From: Halopseudomonas litoralis
Lineage (GTDB): Bacteria > Pseudomonadota > Gammaproteobacteria > Pseudomonadales > Pseudomonadaceae
Length of the DNA stretch: 64,000 bases
NCBI RefSeq assembly: GCF_900105005.1
Contig: NZ_LT629748.1
Coordinates: 3,534,001 to 3,598,000 of the forward strand
Direction of reading: 5' to 3'
Shown here: positions 18,431 to 27,899 of the stretch, in pieces
Layout of the letters: the number at the start of each line of letters is the position of its first letter
How positions within the stretch are numbered: position 1 is the first letter of the stretch
The notes under the pieces: generated by a model
The model's input: only the letters and a program-made list of their open reading frames with translations
Databases searched by the model: none
Told to the model about the DNA's origin: nothing
Translations under genes and position numbers: made by a program

Positions 18431-20193
18431 AGCTGCGCAGCCGGCTGTTTCTCAGCAATGGGGCGTTGCTCACAGTCGCACTTATCGGCCTGCTGCTGGG
18501 GATCTTCAGCGTACTGCATCTGACCCGCGCTCAGAGCCAGGCCATGACCAGCAACCTGAGCAGTATCGAATCGGCCATGGGGTTGAGTCAGGCCCTGAAC
18601 CATCAATTCACCCTGCTATTAGCGGAAGAGCCCGATCTGGCGGCGATCCATGCGGCCGATGCGCGTTTCGATCGCTGGCTGGATAAGGCGAGACAGGAGG
18701 CTGTGGATGATCACGATATTCAGGAGTTGGAGCAGCTGGCTCAGGTCTATTCCGTGTTCGAGGAGCTGCTCGCCGAGCCATTGGCGGTACGCCAGCAGAT
18801 GCTCGGCAGTGATGAGCTGCGAGACCATTTCAGTACTATCCACAATCGTATTGATGTCATGCTCAAATATTATCTGGTGCAGTTGCGCGCCGGCGAACAG
18901 CACGCCCGGGAGCGCGCCTGGCTGATTGCCGGCTTGCTGGGGCTGGTCGGCGTGGCGGTATTGGTGCTCGGGCTGATAACCGCCCACAGCATCGCACAGC
19001 GCTTCGGTCGCCCGATCGAGGCGCTGGCTGAGGCGGCCAACCTGATAGGCAAGGGTGATTTTCGCGTCACCCTGCCGGTGACCCCGGTGGCCGAACTGGC
19101 TACCTTGAGTCGACGCTTCGGCCTGATGGCCGCGGCGTTGCAGCAGTTCCGCCATAGTGACGTGGAGGCGCTGCTGACGGAACAGCGGCGGTTGCAGGCG
19201 GTGCTCGACAGCATTGATGACGGTCTGCTGATGTTTGATCGCAGCGGGCGCCTGGAACACTTCAACCCTGTCGCCGGGCGGCAACTGGGTTTGGGCTCGC
19301 GCCAGCTCGGCCTCAGCGCCAGTGAGGCATTGCAGCGTCCGGAACTGGATGAGCAGCTGTGGCAAGTGGCGGGGGGCATCACGCAGAGCGGGGTGTTGGG
19401 AGAACTGTCGGTGCATGATGAATCGCGCTTGCTGACCTACAGCATCACCCCTGTCAGTCACACCGGGGGCATGGTGATGGTGTTGCATGATGTCACCGAG
19501 CAGCGCGCCTTCGAGCGCATCCGCAGCGAGTTCGTGTTGCGCGCCTCACATGAGCTGCGCACCCCGGTAGCCGGTATGCATATGGCCTTTGCACTATTGC
19601 TCGAACGCCTGCGGTTTCCGGCCGACTCGCGTGAGGGCGAACTGCTGCGCACAGTGGACGAGGAAATGCACCGATTGGTGCGCCTGATCAACGAACTGCT
19701 GGATTTCTCCCGTTACCAGAATGGCTTGCAGAAACTGGAGCGCAGCCCCTGCCAGATTGATGCCTTGTTGACCCAGGCCCGCGAGCGGTTCAATGGTCCA
19801 GCAGAAGAGCAGGGGCTTACGCTGGAAGTGGACTGTGCTGCGGACCTGCCGACGGTGCAATGGGATCGTTTGCAGATCGAACGGGTGCTCGACAACCTGC
19901 TGGCCAATGCTTTGCGTCACAGTCAACCCGGCGGCACCGTACGCCTGCGCGCTATGATGCAGGACGAACGTTTGCTGATCGCCGTTGAAGACCAGGGAGA
20001 GGGCGTTCCTTACGGGCAACAGGCACGCATATTTGAACCCTTCGTGCAGATCGGTGCCAGTCGGGGTGGAGTCGGCCTGGGGCTCGCACTGTGCCGGGAA
20101 ATTGTGCAGTTGCACGGTGGGCAGATCTCCCTGCACTCACATCCCGGCGAGGGTGCGCACTTCCAATTGCTGCTGCCAGTGGCTGCAACATAG
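18427..20193 (+). CDS. kinB: Sensor histidine kinase KinB
   Basis: KinB phosphorylates or dephosphorylates AlgB at the inner membrane. The 588-residue protein has a membrane helix at about residues 10-30, a helical periplasmic domain, a second helix at about 165-185, HAMP, a PAS domain (LDSIDDGLLMFDRSG), the HisKA box with His375 (ASHELRTPVAGMHM), and the ATPase domain with N (NLLANALRHS), G1 (VEDQGEGV) and G2 (GGVGLGLALC) boxes. It starts at GTG 18427, overlapping the algB stop by four bases. The pair algB-kinB is characteristic of Pseudomonas. Confidence 0.93.
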   Translation: MKLRSRLFLSNGALLTVALIGLLLGIFSVLHLTRAQSQAMTSNLSSIESAMGLSQALNHQFTLLLAEEPDLAAIHAADARFDRWLDKARQEAVDDHDIQELEQLAQVYSVFEELLAEPLAVRQQMLGSDELRDHFSTIHNRIDVMLKYYLVQLRAGEQHARERAWLIAGLLGLVGVAVLVLGLITAHSIAQRFGRPIEALAEAANLIGKGDFRVTLPVTPVAELATLSRRFGLMAAALQQFRHSDVEALLTEQRRLQAVLDSIDDGLLMFDRSGRLEHFNPVAGRQLGLGSRQLGLSASEALQRPELDEQLWQVAGGITQSGVLGELSVHDESRLLTYSITPVSHTGGMVMVLHDVTEQRAFERIRSEFVLRASHELRTPVAGMHMAFALLLERLRFPADSREGELLRTVDEEMHRLVRLINELLDFSRYQNGLQKLERSPCQIDALLTQARERFNGPAEEQGLTLEVDCAADLPTVQWDRLQIERVLDNLLANALRHSQPGGTVRLRAMMQDERLLIAVEDQGEGVPYGQQARIFEPFVQIGASRGGVGLGLALCREIVQLHGGQISLHSHPGEGAHFQLLLPVAAT

Positions 20194-20257
20194 CATAGAA
20201 CCATCAACTGCTCAGACAGTCTGATTTCATATACCCACCGATGCAACCGAGGGTCCC

Positions 20258-20812
20258 ATGTTGCGTTCAATGATATTGCTTTCGATGTTGCTGCTGGGGG
20301 CCTGTCAGGCCACCGGACCACGCGCGGATTTCGACCTGAGCCGGGATTTCAGCCAGTACCAGACATGGACCTGGGCTGATCCGCCGGTTACCTATACCCC
20401 TGCCAATGACCCACGTCTGGCCAGTGATCTGACCACTCAACGGGTACTGGAGGCAGTCAGTGCCCAATTGGATGTGCGCGGATTGCGCCCGGCGCAGGAA
20501 GCGGCGGGCGCAGATCTGCAGGTACGCACCTCAGTGGTTATCGAGCAGCGTCGGGATAACGTGACGACCCACTACGGCGGCGGCTGGGGTTACTGGGGGC
20601 CCTATTGGGGCGGCCCGAGCTACAGTCAGACCCGGACGATGGAGTATCAGGTCATGACCTTGCAGATCGACTTGCTCGACGCCAAGGATGGACGCCTGGT
20701 CTGGCGCGGCAGTGACAGCCAGACCGTGCGGGACCGCTCGACGCCCCTTGAACGCAGCCGTGAAATGCATGAGCGGGCAGCGCAGATTCTCAGCACCTAT
20801 CCGCCCAATTGA
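20258..20812 (+). CDS. DUF4136 outer-membrane lipoprotein
   Basis: A 184-residue precursor with a lipobox LLLGAC placing Cys16 as the lipidated residue. The DUF4136 domain follows (FDLSRDFSQYQTWTW near the start; a Gly/Trp/Tyr-rich stretch GGGWGYWGPYWGG about residue 108; and LVWRGSDSQTV near the end). The family is widespread in proteobacteria, of unknown function, and anchored to the outer membrane. It follows kinB by 64 bases and could be read from the same transcript or its own promoter. It converges on the pauR-like gene. Confidence 0.87.
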   Translation: MLRSMILLSMLLLGACQATGPRADFDLSRDFSQYQTWTWADPPVTYTPANDPRLASDLTTQRVLEAVSAQLDVRGLRPAQEAAGADLQVRTSVVIEQRRDNVTTHYGGGWGYWGPYWGGPSYSQTRTMEYQVMTLQIDLLDAKDGRLVWRGSDSQTVRDRSTPLERSREMHERAAQILSTYPPN

Positions 20813-20828
20813 GCGATGGGAGTGAGAA

Positions 20829-21374
20829 TCAGAAATTTGCCGGTGTGGTTGCGCTGATCAGCACACAGGGCTCATCGAAGGGATTATTGAAACGATGCGG
20901 CTGGCTGCTCTCGAAATAGTAGCTGTCACCGGTGCCGAGGATATGCACCTCGGCGCCGACCGTGAGTTCCAGACAGCCTTGCACCACAATACCCGCCTCC
21001 TCGCCGTCATGACTGAGCATGTCCGGTCCGGTATCAGCGGCAGGCGGATAGGTTTCACGCAGAAATGACAGGTGACGACCGGGGTGGTCCTTGCCGACCA
21101 ACTGCATGATCACTTCGTTACTGCCGATATCCAGCAGTTCGTCAGTGCGATAAACCACCTTGCGCGGCTGAGCGGGTGTTTCCACAGCGAAGAAATCCAC
21201 CAGCGACATCGGTATGCCGGCCAGTACCTTCTTCAATGAGCTGACGGAGGGACTGACACTGTTCTTCTCGATCATCGAAATGGTGCTGTTGGTTACGCCG
21301 GCGCGCTTTGCCAGCTCCCGCTGGGACAGCCCTTTGAGCTTGCGGATAGTCTTCAGTCGGGCACCAACATCCAA
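20829..21374 (-). CDS. XRE-cupin transcriptional regulator, PauR-like
   Basis: A 181-residue regulator with an N-terminal helix-turn-helix (about residues 6-60: LKGLSQRELAKRAGVTNSTI) and a C-terminal cupin (about 105-178: GEEAGIVVQGCLELTVG and SYYFESSQPHRFNNP). The architecture and the opening MDVGARLKTIRKLKG match PauR/PuuR, which repress putrescine and polyamine catabolism. The neighbours fit: an alanine racemase is just upstream on the same strand and a PauB-like amine oxidase lies beyond it. In P. aeruginosa pauR lies beside dadX. The name is probable, not proved. Confidence 0.82.
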   Translation of the reverse strand: MDVGARLKTIRKLKGLSQRELAKRAGVTNSTISMIEKNSVSPSVSSLKKVLAGIPMSLVDFFAVETPAQPRKVVYRTDELLDIGSNEVIMQLVGKDHPGRHLSFLRETYPPAADTGPDMLSHDGEEAGIVVQGCLELTVGAEVHILGTGDSYYFESSQPHRFNNPFDEPCVLISATTPANF

Positions 21375-21474
21375 GGTCGGAATCCTCTGGGTAAGGCGAT
21401 ATCAGGTGGAGGGCATGATTGCACGGCTGTGCAGTATATTCAACGCAGCCGGGGGCCGCCGTGCACTGTAAGCC

Positions 21475-22545
21475 TCAGTTCTGATAGCGACGTGGTACTC
21501 GGTTCAGGTTGCAGAACAACTGATAGGAAATTGTCCCGGCGCGGCTTGCCACTTCGCCGGCGTCCAGCCCGTCACCCCACAGGCGAACATAGCTGCCCAG
21601 GCCGCTGTTGGGCAGATCGGTCAGATCGATAGTCAGCATATCCATGGATACCCGTCCACTGATGCAGATGCGCTGACCGTCTACCAGTACCGGCGTACCG
21701 TCGGGCGCATGACGTGGATAACCGTCAGCATAACCCATGGCGACCACGCCGATACGGCTGGGGCGCGAGGTGACAAAGCGTGAGCCATAACCAATGGGTT
21801 CGCCGGCGGCAACCTGGTGTACCGCGATCACCCGGGAGTCCAGTTGCATCACTGGGCGTAGTTGGGCCGCCTGTTCCTGGGCAAAGCCGAAAGGGCTGGA
21901 GCCGTACAACATGATGCCCGGTCGTACCCACTCCCCATAGGCGCCGGGCCAAGCCAGTACCCCAGCCGAGTTGCTCAGGCTGGCAGGGCCTTCGAGCCCG
22001 GCGGTGGCTTGAGTAAACGTTTCCAGCTGCTGCTCGGTACGCCCGGTTGCCGGCTCGTCGGCACGGGCCAGGTGAGTAATCTTGGTCAGGCTGGCTACCT
22101 TGCCACTGCCTTGCAACTCTCGCCAGACCTGCGGATATTCGGCAACAGAGAAGCCGGTACGGTGCATGCCACTGTCGAGCTTGAGCCAGATATGCAACGG
22201 CCGGCTCAAGTTGGCTTCCCGCAGATCGACCAGTTGGCCATGATGGTGCACCACGGGCCACAGCTCATGACGGCAGATCAGCTCCAGCTCTGCCGCTTCG
22301 AACCAGCCTTCCAGCAGCACAATTGGCTGCTGATGCCCAGCCTCGCGCAGATCCAGCGCTTCCTCGATGGACGACACGGCAAAGCCATCGGCTTCATCAT
22401 TCAGCGCCGCCGCGCACTGCAGAGCACCGTGACCGTAGGCATTGGCCTTGATCACCGCCAGAGCACGGCAGCCGGTCAGGCTTTTGGCCAGACGGTAATT
22501 GTGGCGCAGGGCCGATAAATCAATCAGAGCATGGGCTGGGCGCAT
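21475..22545 (-). CDS. Alanine racemase (Alr/DadX)
   Basis: This PLP enzyme interconverts L- and D-alanine in the cytoplasm, for peptidoglycan synthesis or D-alanine catabolism. The 356-residue protein has the PLP lysine motif AVIKANAYGHG with Lys33, the HIWLKLDSGMHRTGF segment, IMLYGSSPF, the second catalytic Tyr in IGYGSRFVT (about 252), and VSMDMLTIDLT. Length matches DadX/Alr. It lies upstream of the PauR-like gene and is divergent from the PauB-like gene. In P. aeruginosa this position is dadX, but no dadA is nearby, so biosynthetic Alr cannot be excluded. Confidence 0.93.
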   Translation of the reverse strand: MRPAHALIDLSALRHNYRLAKSLTGCRALAVIKANAYGHGALQCAAALNDEADGFAVSSIEEALDLREAGHQQPIVLLEGWFEAAELELICRHELWPVVHHHGQLVDLREANLSRPLHIWLKLDSGMHRTGFSVAEYPQVWRELQGSGKVASLTKITHLARADEPATGRTEQQLETFTQATAGLEGPASLSNSAGVLAWPGAYGEWVRPGIMLYGSSPFGFAQEQAAQLRPVMQLDSRVIAVHQVAAGEPIGYGSRFVTSRPSRIGVVAMGYADGYPRHAPDGTPVLVDGQRICISGRVSMDMLTIDLTDLPNSGLGSYVRLWGDGLDAGEVASRAGTISYQLFCNLNRVPRRYQN

Positions 22546-22734
22546 AGCAGGTCCACAGGCAAGGTCGGTACTGAAACGGATGGGTCGTGGCGAGAGGTCG
22601 CCGGGGTCAAGAATATCAAATTATGCTGATAAAAACCCCGAGTCCTGGTGGAGGTCGGGATGGCAGGGCTTCTGCAGCAAGCCAAATACCGCTATTCTGC
22701 CGATCTGTGTCCCCGCTGTAACAGGTCCCTTCGC

Positions 22735-24033
22735 ATGTCACGTCACGCCATACATTCTACTGAGCATCCGCACTCCTACTATGTTGCATCGCGCAATCCA
22801 GGCGCCGGTTACCCGGTCCTGCAAGGCGATGAGCAGGCCGATGTATGCATTGTCGGCGGCGGCTTCACCGGTCTGAACACCGCCATCGAGCTGGCCCAGC
22901 GCGGTCTCTCGGTGATTCTGCTGGAGGCGCGGCAGATCGGCTGGGGTGCCAGCGGTCGCAACGGTGGTCAGTTGATCCGCGGCGTCGGCCATGATGTTGA
23001 TCAGTTTGCCGACACCCTGGGCCAGGACGGCGTACGCGATCTCAAGCTGATGGGCATCGAAGCGGTCCAGATGGTGCGCCAGCGGGTCGCCGAATTCGAT
23101 ATTGATTGCGACCTCACCTGGGGTTACTGCGATCTGGCGAACAAACCGCGGCATCTTGATGACTTCCGCGCGGACCGTGACGAACTGCTGTCGCTTGGGT
23201 ATCAGCATGAACTGACACTCCTCGAACCACAGCAGATGCGCAGCGTGGTCGGCTCCGATCGCTATGTCGGCGGCATGATCGACATGGGCTCCGGGCATCT
23301 GCATCCGTTGAACCTGGCATTGGGCGAGGCTGCTGCAGCCGAGTCGCTGGGCGTTCGCCTGTTTGAGCAATCCGCCGTAACCCGTATTGATTATGGCCCC
23401 ACCATCACCGTGCATACGGCTCAGGGACGGGTGCGTGCCACGCAATTGGTGCTCGGCTGCAACGCCTACCACAGCGGCCTGGAGCGCCGCCTCGGCAATC
23501 AGGTGATCGCCGCCGGAAGCTATGTCATCGCCACCGAACCCCTGTCAGAAGCGCTGGCCGTGGAACTGATTCCGCAGAACATGGCACTGTGTGATCAGCG
23601 CGTGGCATTGGATTACTACCGGCTGTCTGCTGACCGCCGTCTGCTGTTCGGCGGCGCTTGCCATTACTCGGGACGCGACCCGGCGGATATCGCCACCTAC
23701 ATGCGGCCGAAAATGCTCAAGGTATTCCCGCAGCTGGAATACACCCGCATCGACTATCAATGGGGCGGCATGATCGGCATCGGCGCCAACCGCCTGCCGC
23801 AGATCGGGCATCTGCCCGACCAGCCCAACGTGTTCTACGCCCAGGCCTACTCCGGCCACGGCGTCAACGCCACCCACCTGGCCGCGCGCATCCTCGGCGA
23901 AGCCATCACCGGCCAGGCCAGTCGCGGTTTCGACCTGTTCAGTCAGGTGCCGCATATGGCGTTTCCGGGGGGCGAGCGTTTCCGGTCACCGCTGCTGGCG
24001 CTGGGGATGTTGTGGCAGAAACTCAAGGAATAG
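22735..24033 (+). CDS. FAD-dependent amine oxidoreductase, PauB/PuuB-like
   Basis: A 432-residue DAO-family flavoprotein. It has the dinucleotide motif VCIVGGGFTGLNTAIELA (about residues 35-52), the ARQIGWGASGRNGGQ loop, and the C-terminal FAD segment YAQAYSGHGVNATHLAARI. The start HPHSYYVASRNPGAGYPVLQ resembles gamma-glutamyl-polyamine oxidases (PuuB/PauB), which oxidise glutamylated putrescine or spermidine. The PauR-like regulator next door agrees with that role. I prefer ATG 22735 over the longer frame from 22648 because the homology starts there; the ribosome-binding site is weak. Confidence 0.85.
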   Translation: MSRHAIHSTEHPHSYYVASRNPGAGYPVLQGDEQADVCIVGGGFTGLNTAIELAQRGLSVILLEARQIGWGASGRNGGQLIRGVGHDVDQFADTLGQDGVRDLKLMGIEAVQMVRQRVAEFDIDCDLTWGYCDLANKPRHLDDFRADRDELLSLGYQHELTLLEPQQMRSVVGSDRYVGGMIDMGSGHLHPLNLALGEAAAAESLGVRLFEQSAVTRIDYGPTITVHTAQGRVRATQLVLGCNAYHSGLERRLGNQVIAAGSYVIATEPLSEALAVELIPQNMALCDQRVALDYYRLSADRRLLFGGACHYSGRDPADIATYMRPKMLKVFPQLEYTRIDYQWGGMIGIGANRLPQIGHLPDQPNVFYAQAYSGHGVNATHLAARILGEAITGQASRGFDLFSQVPHMAFPGGERFRSPLLALGMLWQKLKE

Positions 24034-24056
24034 GGTTTTGAGTGGGCCCGCCAGGC

Positions 24057-24863
24057 TCAGGAAAACTGTTTGGCAAAGTCAGTGATTTTGTCGGTCTGAT
24101 CAAAATTAACAAGGGGCAGCTTATAGTCGGTGATGATCTGGCGGGCTTCCGCGACAGCTTTGCGTTGCCCGGCAGTCCGCCCTGCCGATGGCGAGGTAAC
24201 TGGAATCAACACGTTTTTCAGCTCGATGATTCCTTCACGTTCGGCACGGGCGAGTCTCATCACCCATTGCTCGCAGTGATCAAGAATGGCACTCGGCTCG
24301 GCCTGATCAAATGCTAGAGGTTTGATGGCTGCGACTACTGCATTGCGATGCACCAGAGGGAGATGCAGCTTGGTCAGTTCGCCGGTCAGAGTGTCGTCAC
24401 GGAAGTTGCGAATGGCTGCGTCTGAAAATAGCGTCCTGATCTCTCTGACCATCTGTTCTTCACGCCGCGCACGGGGTTCCACCTGACGTTCAATGAAGCG
24501 GCCATAAAGGGTGTTGAGAGCATCATCAAAATCATCAACCAGAATGGAGCGCATTGGGCTGAAACGAATCAGTGATTCTCGAGCTTCGGTGAGGTAGCGG
24601 AAATGATTGACGATCTGGCTGTCCTTGGCTTGTGCGGTCATCATTTGCACACTTTCGAGCTCGCTCTGTGCGATCTCGATGGCCTTGGCGAAGAGCTGCG
24701 GGCACTCGAAGAACCGATTCACCCGTTTCCAGTTCTTGCGCGCCAGACGATAGTCCATGCGGCCGAATGTTGGTGCAGTGAGCACAATGCCGACGTTGGC
24801 GAACTCTTCGGTTTCAGCGTGTGGCGCAAAGCGCACAATGCTGTAAAGACAGGAATATTTCAT
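24057..24863 (-). CDS. DUF3037 family protein
   Basis: A 268-residue soluble protein starting KYSCLYSIVRFAPHAETEEFANVGIVL, the usual opening of DUF3037 proteins (C-Y-S-I-V-R-F and E-x-x-N-V-G-I). No catalytic motif or membrane segment is visible. Its ATG overlaps the stop of the HipA-like kinase gene by four bases, so the two are translationally coupled. DUF3037 genes often follow such HipA-like kinase genes, but the role of the pair is unknown; toxin-antitoxin or defence is a guess. It marks the left edge of the accessory region and converges on pauB-like. Confidence 0.85.
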   Translation of the reverse strand: MKYSCLYSIVRFAPHAETEEFANVGIVLTAPTFGRMDYRLARKNWKRVNRFFECPQLFAKAIEIAQSELESVQMMTAQAKDSQIVNHFRYLTEARESLIRFSPMRSILVDDFDDALNTLYGRFIERQVEPRARREEQMVREIRTLFSDAAIRNFRDDTLTGELTKLHLPLVHRNAVVAAIKPLAFDQAEPSAILDHCEQWVMRLARAEREGIIELKNVLIPVTSPSAGRTAGQRKAVAEARQIITDYKLPLVNFDQTDKITDFAKQFS

Positions 24864-25600
24864 TCGAGGACGCCCCAGAAGTCATCCATGCGGTAGCGGA
24901 GAAGGTTACGTTCAATCAGGCGGAGCTGTTTATCCAGCGCGGCATCACCTATTGCTTCACGCCACTGCTCAGATATGTCCGAGCATAGTTCATTGAATTG
25001 CAGAGCAGTATCTTTTATCCGCTGATGGTATTCAACATGACTGACCATATCCAGACGCCAGGAGCGATTGGCAGGACCAAAGGTATGATTGGCAATGAAT
25101 TGTGGCACATCGACAGGCCATTGGAATGCCTGGTTATGGTCAATCACGCTCAGCGTACCGGCTCCATCCACCATCAGGTTGGGGCGACCGCCGAAACAAG
25201 TCAATTGTCGGTCACTGTTACCGACCCAGTAATCAAACACATACACGTCTTGTTGCAGCTCCATCGGTACTTGCTTGATCTGTGAAAACACCAGATCGCT
25301 TGCGTTATGCAAATATCCAAGGGCAAAGCAATCGCCCTCTCCCAAGCTGTTCTTGGCTTCAGGGAAATACCGGACCAACGCCTGATCGATATGAATTACC
25401 CCATGCTCAGCGATTGGCAAGCCGAAGGAGGCAGCCAGCCGAGCGCATAGCAGCTCTGCCAGCCGCTCGACTGGCGGCAATTCCAAGCCTTTGACAACGT
25501 AGTATTTACCGTTGTTTGCTCTGCATAGGAAAGGCCGGGTTATGCCTCCTTCCAATCTGCGAATGATCTCGATAGCTTCGATGTAGTGTCCGTCCAGCAT
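24860..25600 (-). CDS. HipA-like kinase domain protein (HipA_2 type)
   Basis: A 246-residue protein resembling the short HipA-like kinases rather than full HipA. Visible are NGKYYVVKGL (Lys candidate for ATP binding, about residue 32), the ELLCARLAASFGLPI helix, the catalytic-loop-like FDYWVGNSDRQL (Asp and Asn, about 134-145) and the metal-binding-like VIDHNQAF. HipA kinases phosphorylate translation factors and cause dormancy; the targets of this subgroup are not known. Start ATG 25600 has GGAGAGGGAG directly upstream; the frame is open far further but that part lies inside the methyltransferase gene. It sits 16 bases after the methyltransferase stop. Confidence 0.78.
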   Translation of the reverse strand: MLDGHYIEAIEIIRRLEGGITRPFLCRANNGKYYVVKGLELPPVERLAELLCARLAASFGLPIAEHGVIHIDQALVRYFPEAKNSLGEGDCFALGYLHNASDLVFSQIKQVPMELQQDVYVFDYWVGNSDRQLTCFGGRPNLMVDGAGTLSVIDHNQAFQWPVDVPQFIANHTFGPANRSWRLDMVSHVEYHQRIKDTALQFNELCSDISEQWREAIGDAALDKQLRLIERNLLRYRMDDFWGVLE

Positions 25601-25616
25601 CTCCCTCTCCGTCCGG

Positions 25617-27899
25617 CTATCGAGCCAGGCTGTAATTTTCTGCGCTTTTTGCCACCATACCGAGTTCTTCGAGCGCTTCCAGTACTGATTGCACCGCGGC
25701 TTTGGGTGAGCGTTTGAACTGGCCGGCGATGGCGTCGGTTGGCAGCGGCCCCTGGGCCAGTGCGTCGCGGACCGCGGCGACCTGTTCGCGCATTTGTTTT
25801 GGCCAGGTGAGTTTGCCCGCTGCTGCGGCTGCTGGCGGGACCTCGCTGGCAACGACGGCTTCAACCGGCCCCCTCTCCCCTTGTGGGAGAGGGCTGGGGA
25901 GAGGGGTGGCAGCGGCCGGGTTCTGGTACTCGGGCCGCTGCCAGCGAATATGCCCACGGGCTTCCTCGACCGAACGCTGGGTATTGAGCTCGACCAGTCG
26001 GCGCAGCAGTTCTTCCTCTGCTTCGGCCTGCGCCTCGGGCTTGTCCGGCAGCGGTGTGGTGGCACCCGGTCTGCCAACCAGTTGCGCAGCCAGGTCATCC
26101 CAGCCGTAGGCGGCAAACACCGCGCTGTCCAGCTCGTCGTGCAGTTCTCGCAGCACGGACACCAGCCCCTGTTCGTGGATGGTCTTGTCCTTGGCGTTCA
26201 GGGACTCTTCACTACGCAGTTTTTCCAGCACGTTGTACATGCCGGTCAGAGTCAGCGTGGGGTGCTGTTCCTGCTGGCGCTTGCGGTGGGCGTCGAGGCG
26301 CTCGGCCAGTTCGCCGATTCGAGCCTGCTGGGCGGGACTGGTTTCGGGGAAGGGGAAGGTTTCGAAGCAGCGGGTCTTGTTGTAGCGCGGATCGTTGCCG
26401 ACACCGAGGCGGCCGCCGGCTGCCAACGCCCAAATGACATGTAATCTGCTAGAGAGCACACCTAGAGAACCGGCGTTTTCAAGAGCTATTGCGACCAGCA
26501 TGTTGTCCGGCAAAATTGATGCGCAAAGGAACTGGAAAACACGATGCTTGGTTGTCTCTACGGTCGCTATATACCGAGGCAGTCCGGATATGTGGTTGCG
26601 GAGTTCAGCCCGTGTCCTTCCATGAAGCCACCAGTTTTGGCTAATAGCTCGGTCTTTATTTTGATCGCGCTCTGGTTTGACGCGCTCCAAGATGTGTTGA
26701 TATGCAGCCGGGAAGCGCTCATGCACCTCATTTACGGAAAGTCCAAAAAAATCAATCACCATTACTCTTCGTGGCGACTGTGCTAAGTCTCGACCATTCC
26801 GATAGTCACGTATGTATCGCTCTAATCCGGGAGTAGCTCCAAGACCAAGATTGGTGGCCTCTTCAGGAGTAACGATAAAGCCAGCGCCGAAGAGCATCAT
26901 GCCACGACTGGTTAATCCTTCGTTCGCTTGAAGCGATTCACTCGCTGCCACATCAGCGCCTATCTTCAGATCAGAGAATAAAGCCCCTCGGCGTTCATAC
27001 AGCTGGACAGCAATATCGTCCTGATCCCGTTCGTTGCGATACTCATCCCGTACCTGCAATAGCCTGCCGTTATCCACCTCCCTGCCGCCCACCGTCATGG
27101 CAATCCGCACCTGCGCACCGTCGCCGGCATCCACCCACGGGTGGTCGGGAATGGCGAAAGCCAGCGACAGCGGATCCTTCTTCGCTTCCAGCTGCCCTTG
27201 AATCACTCGCCGGTTGAAGGTCTGGCGGATGCTGTTGGTAGTAATGAAACCAAACTGTTCAGCCTGGCCAGCGCGCACGGTTTCCGCTGCGATATACCAC
27301 CAGTGCATGACAAAGTCCGCGGATTCCGGTACTTCCGGCCAGGTGCGGCGCACCGCATCGACATAGCCGTCACCCAGGGCGCGGCGCATGGTCGAGGCGC
27401 CGATAAAGGGCGGATTCCCGACAATATAATCCGCCGTTGGCCATTGGGCCTTGCGCGGGTTGCGATACACATACTGCTCAGCGCGGGCTGCTTCATCCGG
27501 CACCGGCTCGCCGGTGATCGGGCTGATGCGGGTGGTGATGCCATCCCAGCGGGTGATCGGCTTGCCGGCTTCGTCGGTCACCAGGTCCACTGCGTCATGG
27601 CTCAGCAGCGCATCGCGGTTCTCGATGTTCTTGAAATCGCGCAGCACCGGCTCGGGCGGGCTGACCTTGCCGTGGGTGCGGTAGTGCCATTGCAGGTAGC
27701 CGATCCACAGCACCATTTCGGCGATGCGGGCGGCGCGGGGATTGATTTCCAGGCCGAGAAACTGATGCGGGTCTACGGTAACGCCTTCCAGTTCCAGCAG
27801 CCCCTGGGATTCGCCCAGATCATGCAGCAGGTTGAGCACTTCGCCTTCCAGGCGCTTCATGTGTTCCAAGGTGACATAGAGAAAGTTGCCGCTACCACA
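25617..27899 (-). pseudogene. MmeI-like DNA methyltransferase, 5'-truncated
   Basis: About 760 codons of a large class I SAM-dependent adenine methyltransferase are present. The first recognisable residues are CGSGNFLYVTLEHMKRLEG, the second half of SAM motif I; the normal preceding Asp-Pro-Ala and the whole N-terminus (nuclease or helical part) are missing. Motif IV (VGNPPFIGAS), the specificity region and a C-terminal winged helix (ALAQGPLPTDAIAGQFKRS) remain. At the codon before CGSGN the frame runs into unrelated DNA, giving a spurious start MDIFGNAYNAG. With motif I split, activity is unlikely. The 3' part carries an in-frame palindromic repeat. The HipA-like and DUF3037 genes follow closely, suggesting one former defence operon. 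Confidence 0.8.
25871..25906. repeat. Palindromic repeat inside methyltransferase coding sequence
   Basis: CCCTCTCCC and GGGAGAGGG form a 9-bp stem with a 5-base loop, followed by a second GGGGAGAGGGG block. It encodes PLPSPLPQGERG in frame. The motif resembles the widespread short dispersed CCCTCTCCC/GGGAGAGGG repeats of gamma-proteobacteria, normally found between genes. Confidence 0.7.

Noticed and set aside
24034..24056. Attachment site at the left edge of the accessory region
   Set aside because: No tRNA gene, integrase gene or direct repeat is visible near the boundary.
24860..26116. HipA-like gene extended upstream to 418 residues
   Set aside because: The extra part is an alternative frame of the methyltransferase gene; ATG 25600 has a strong ribosome-binding site.
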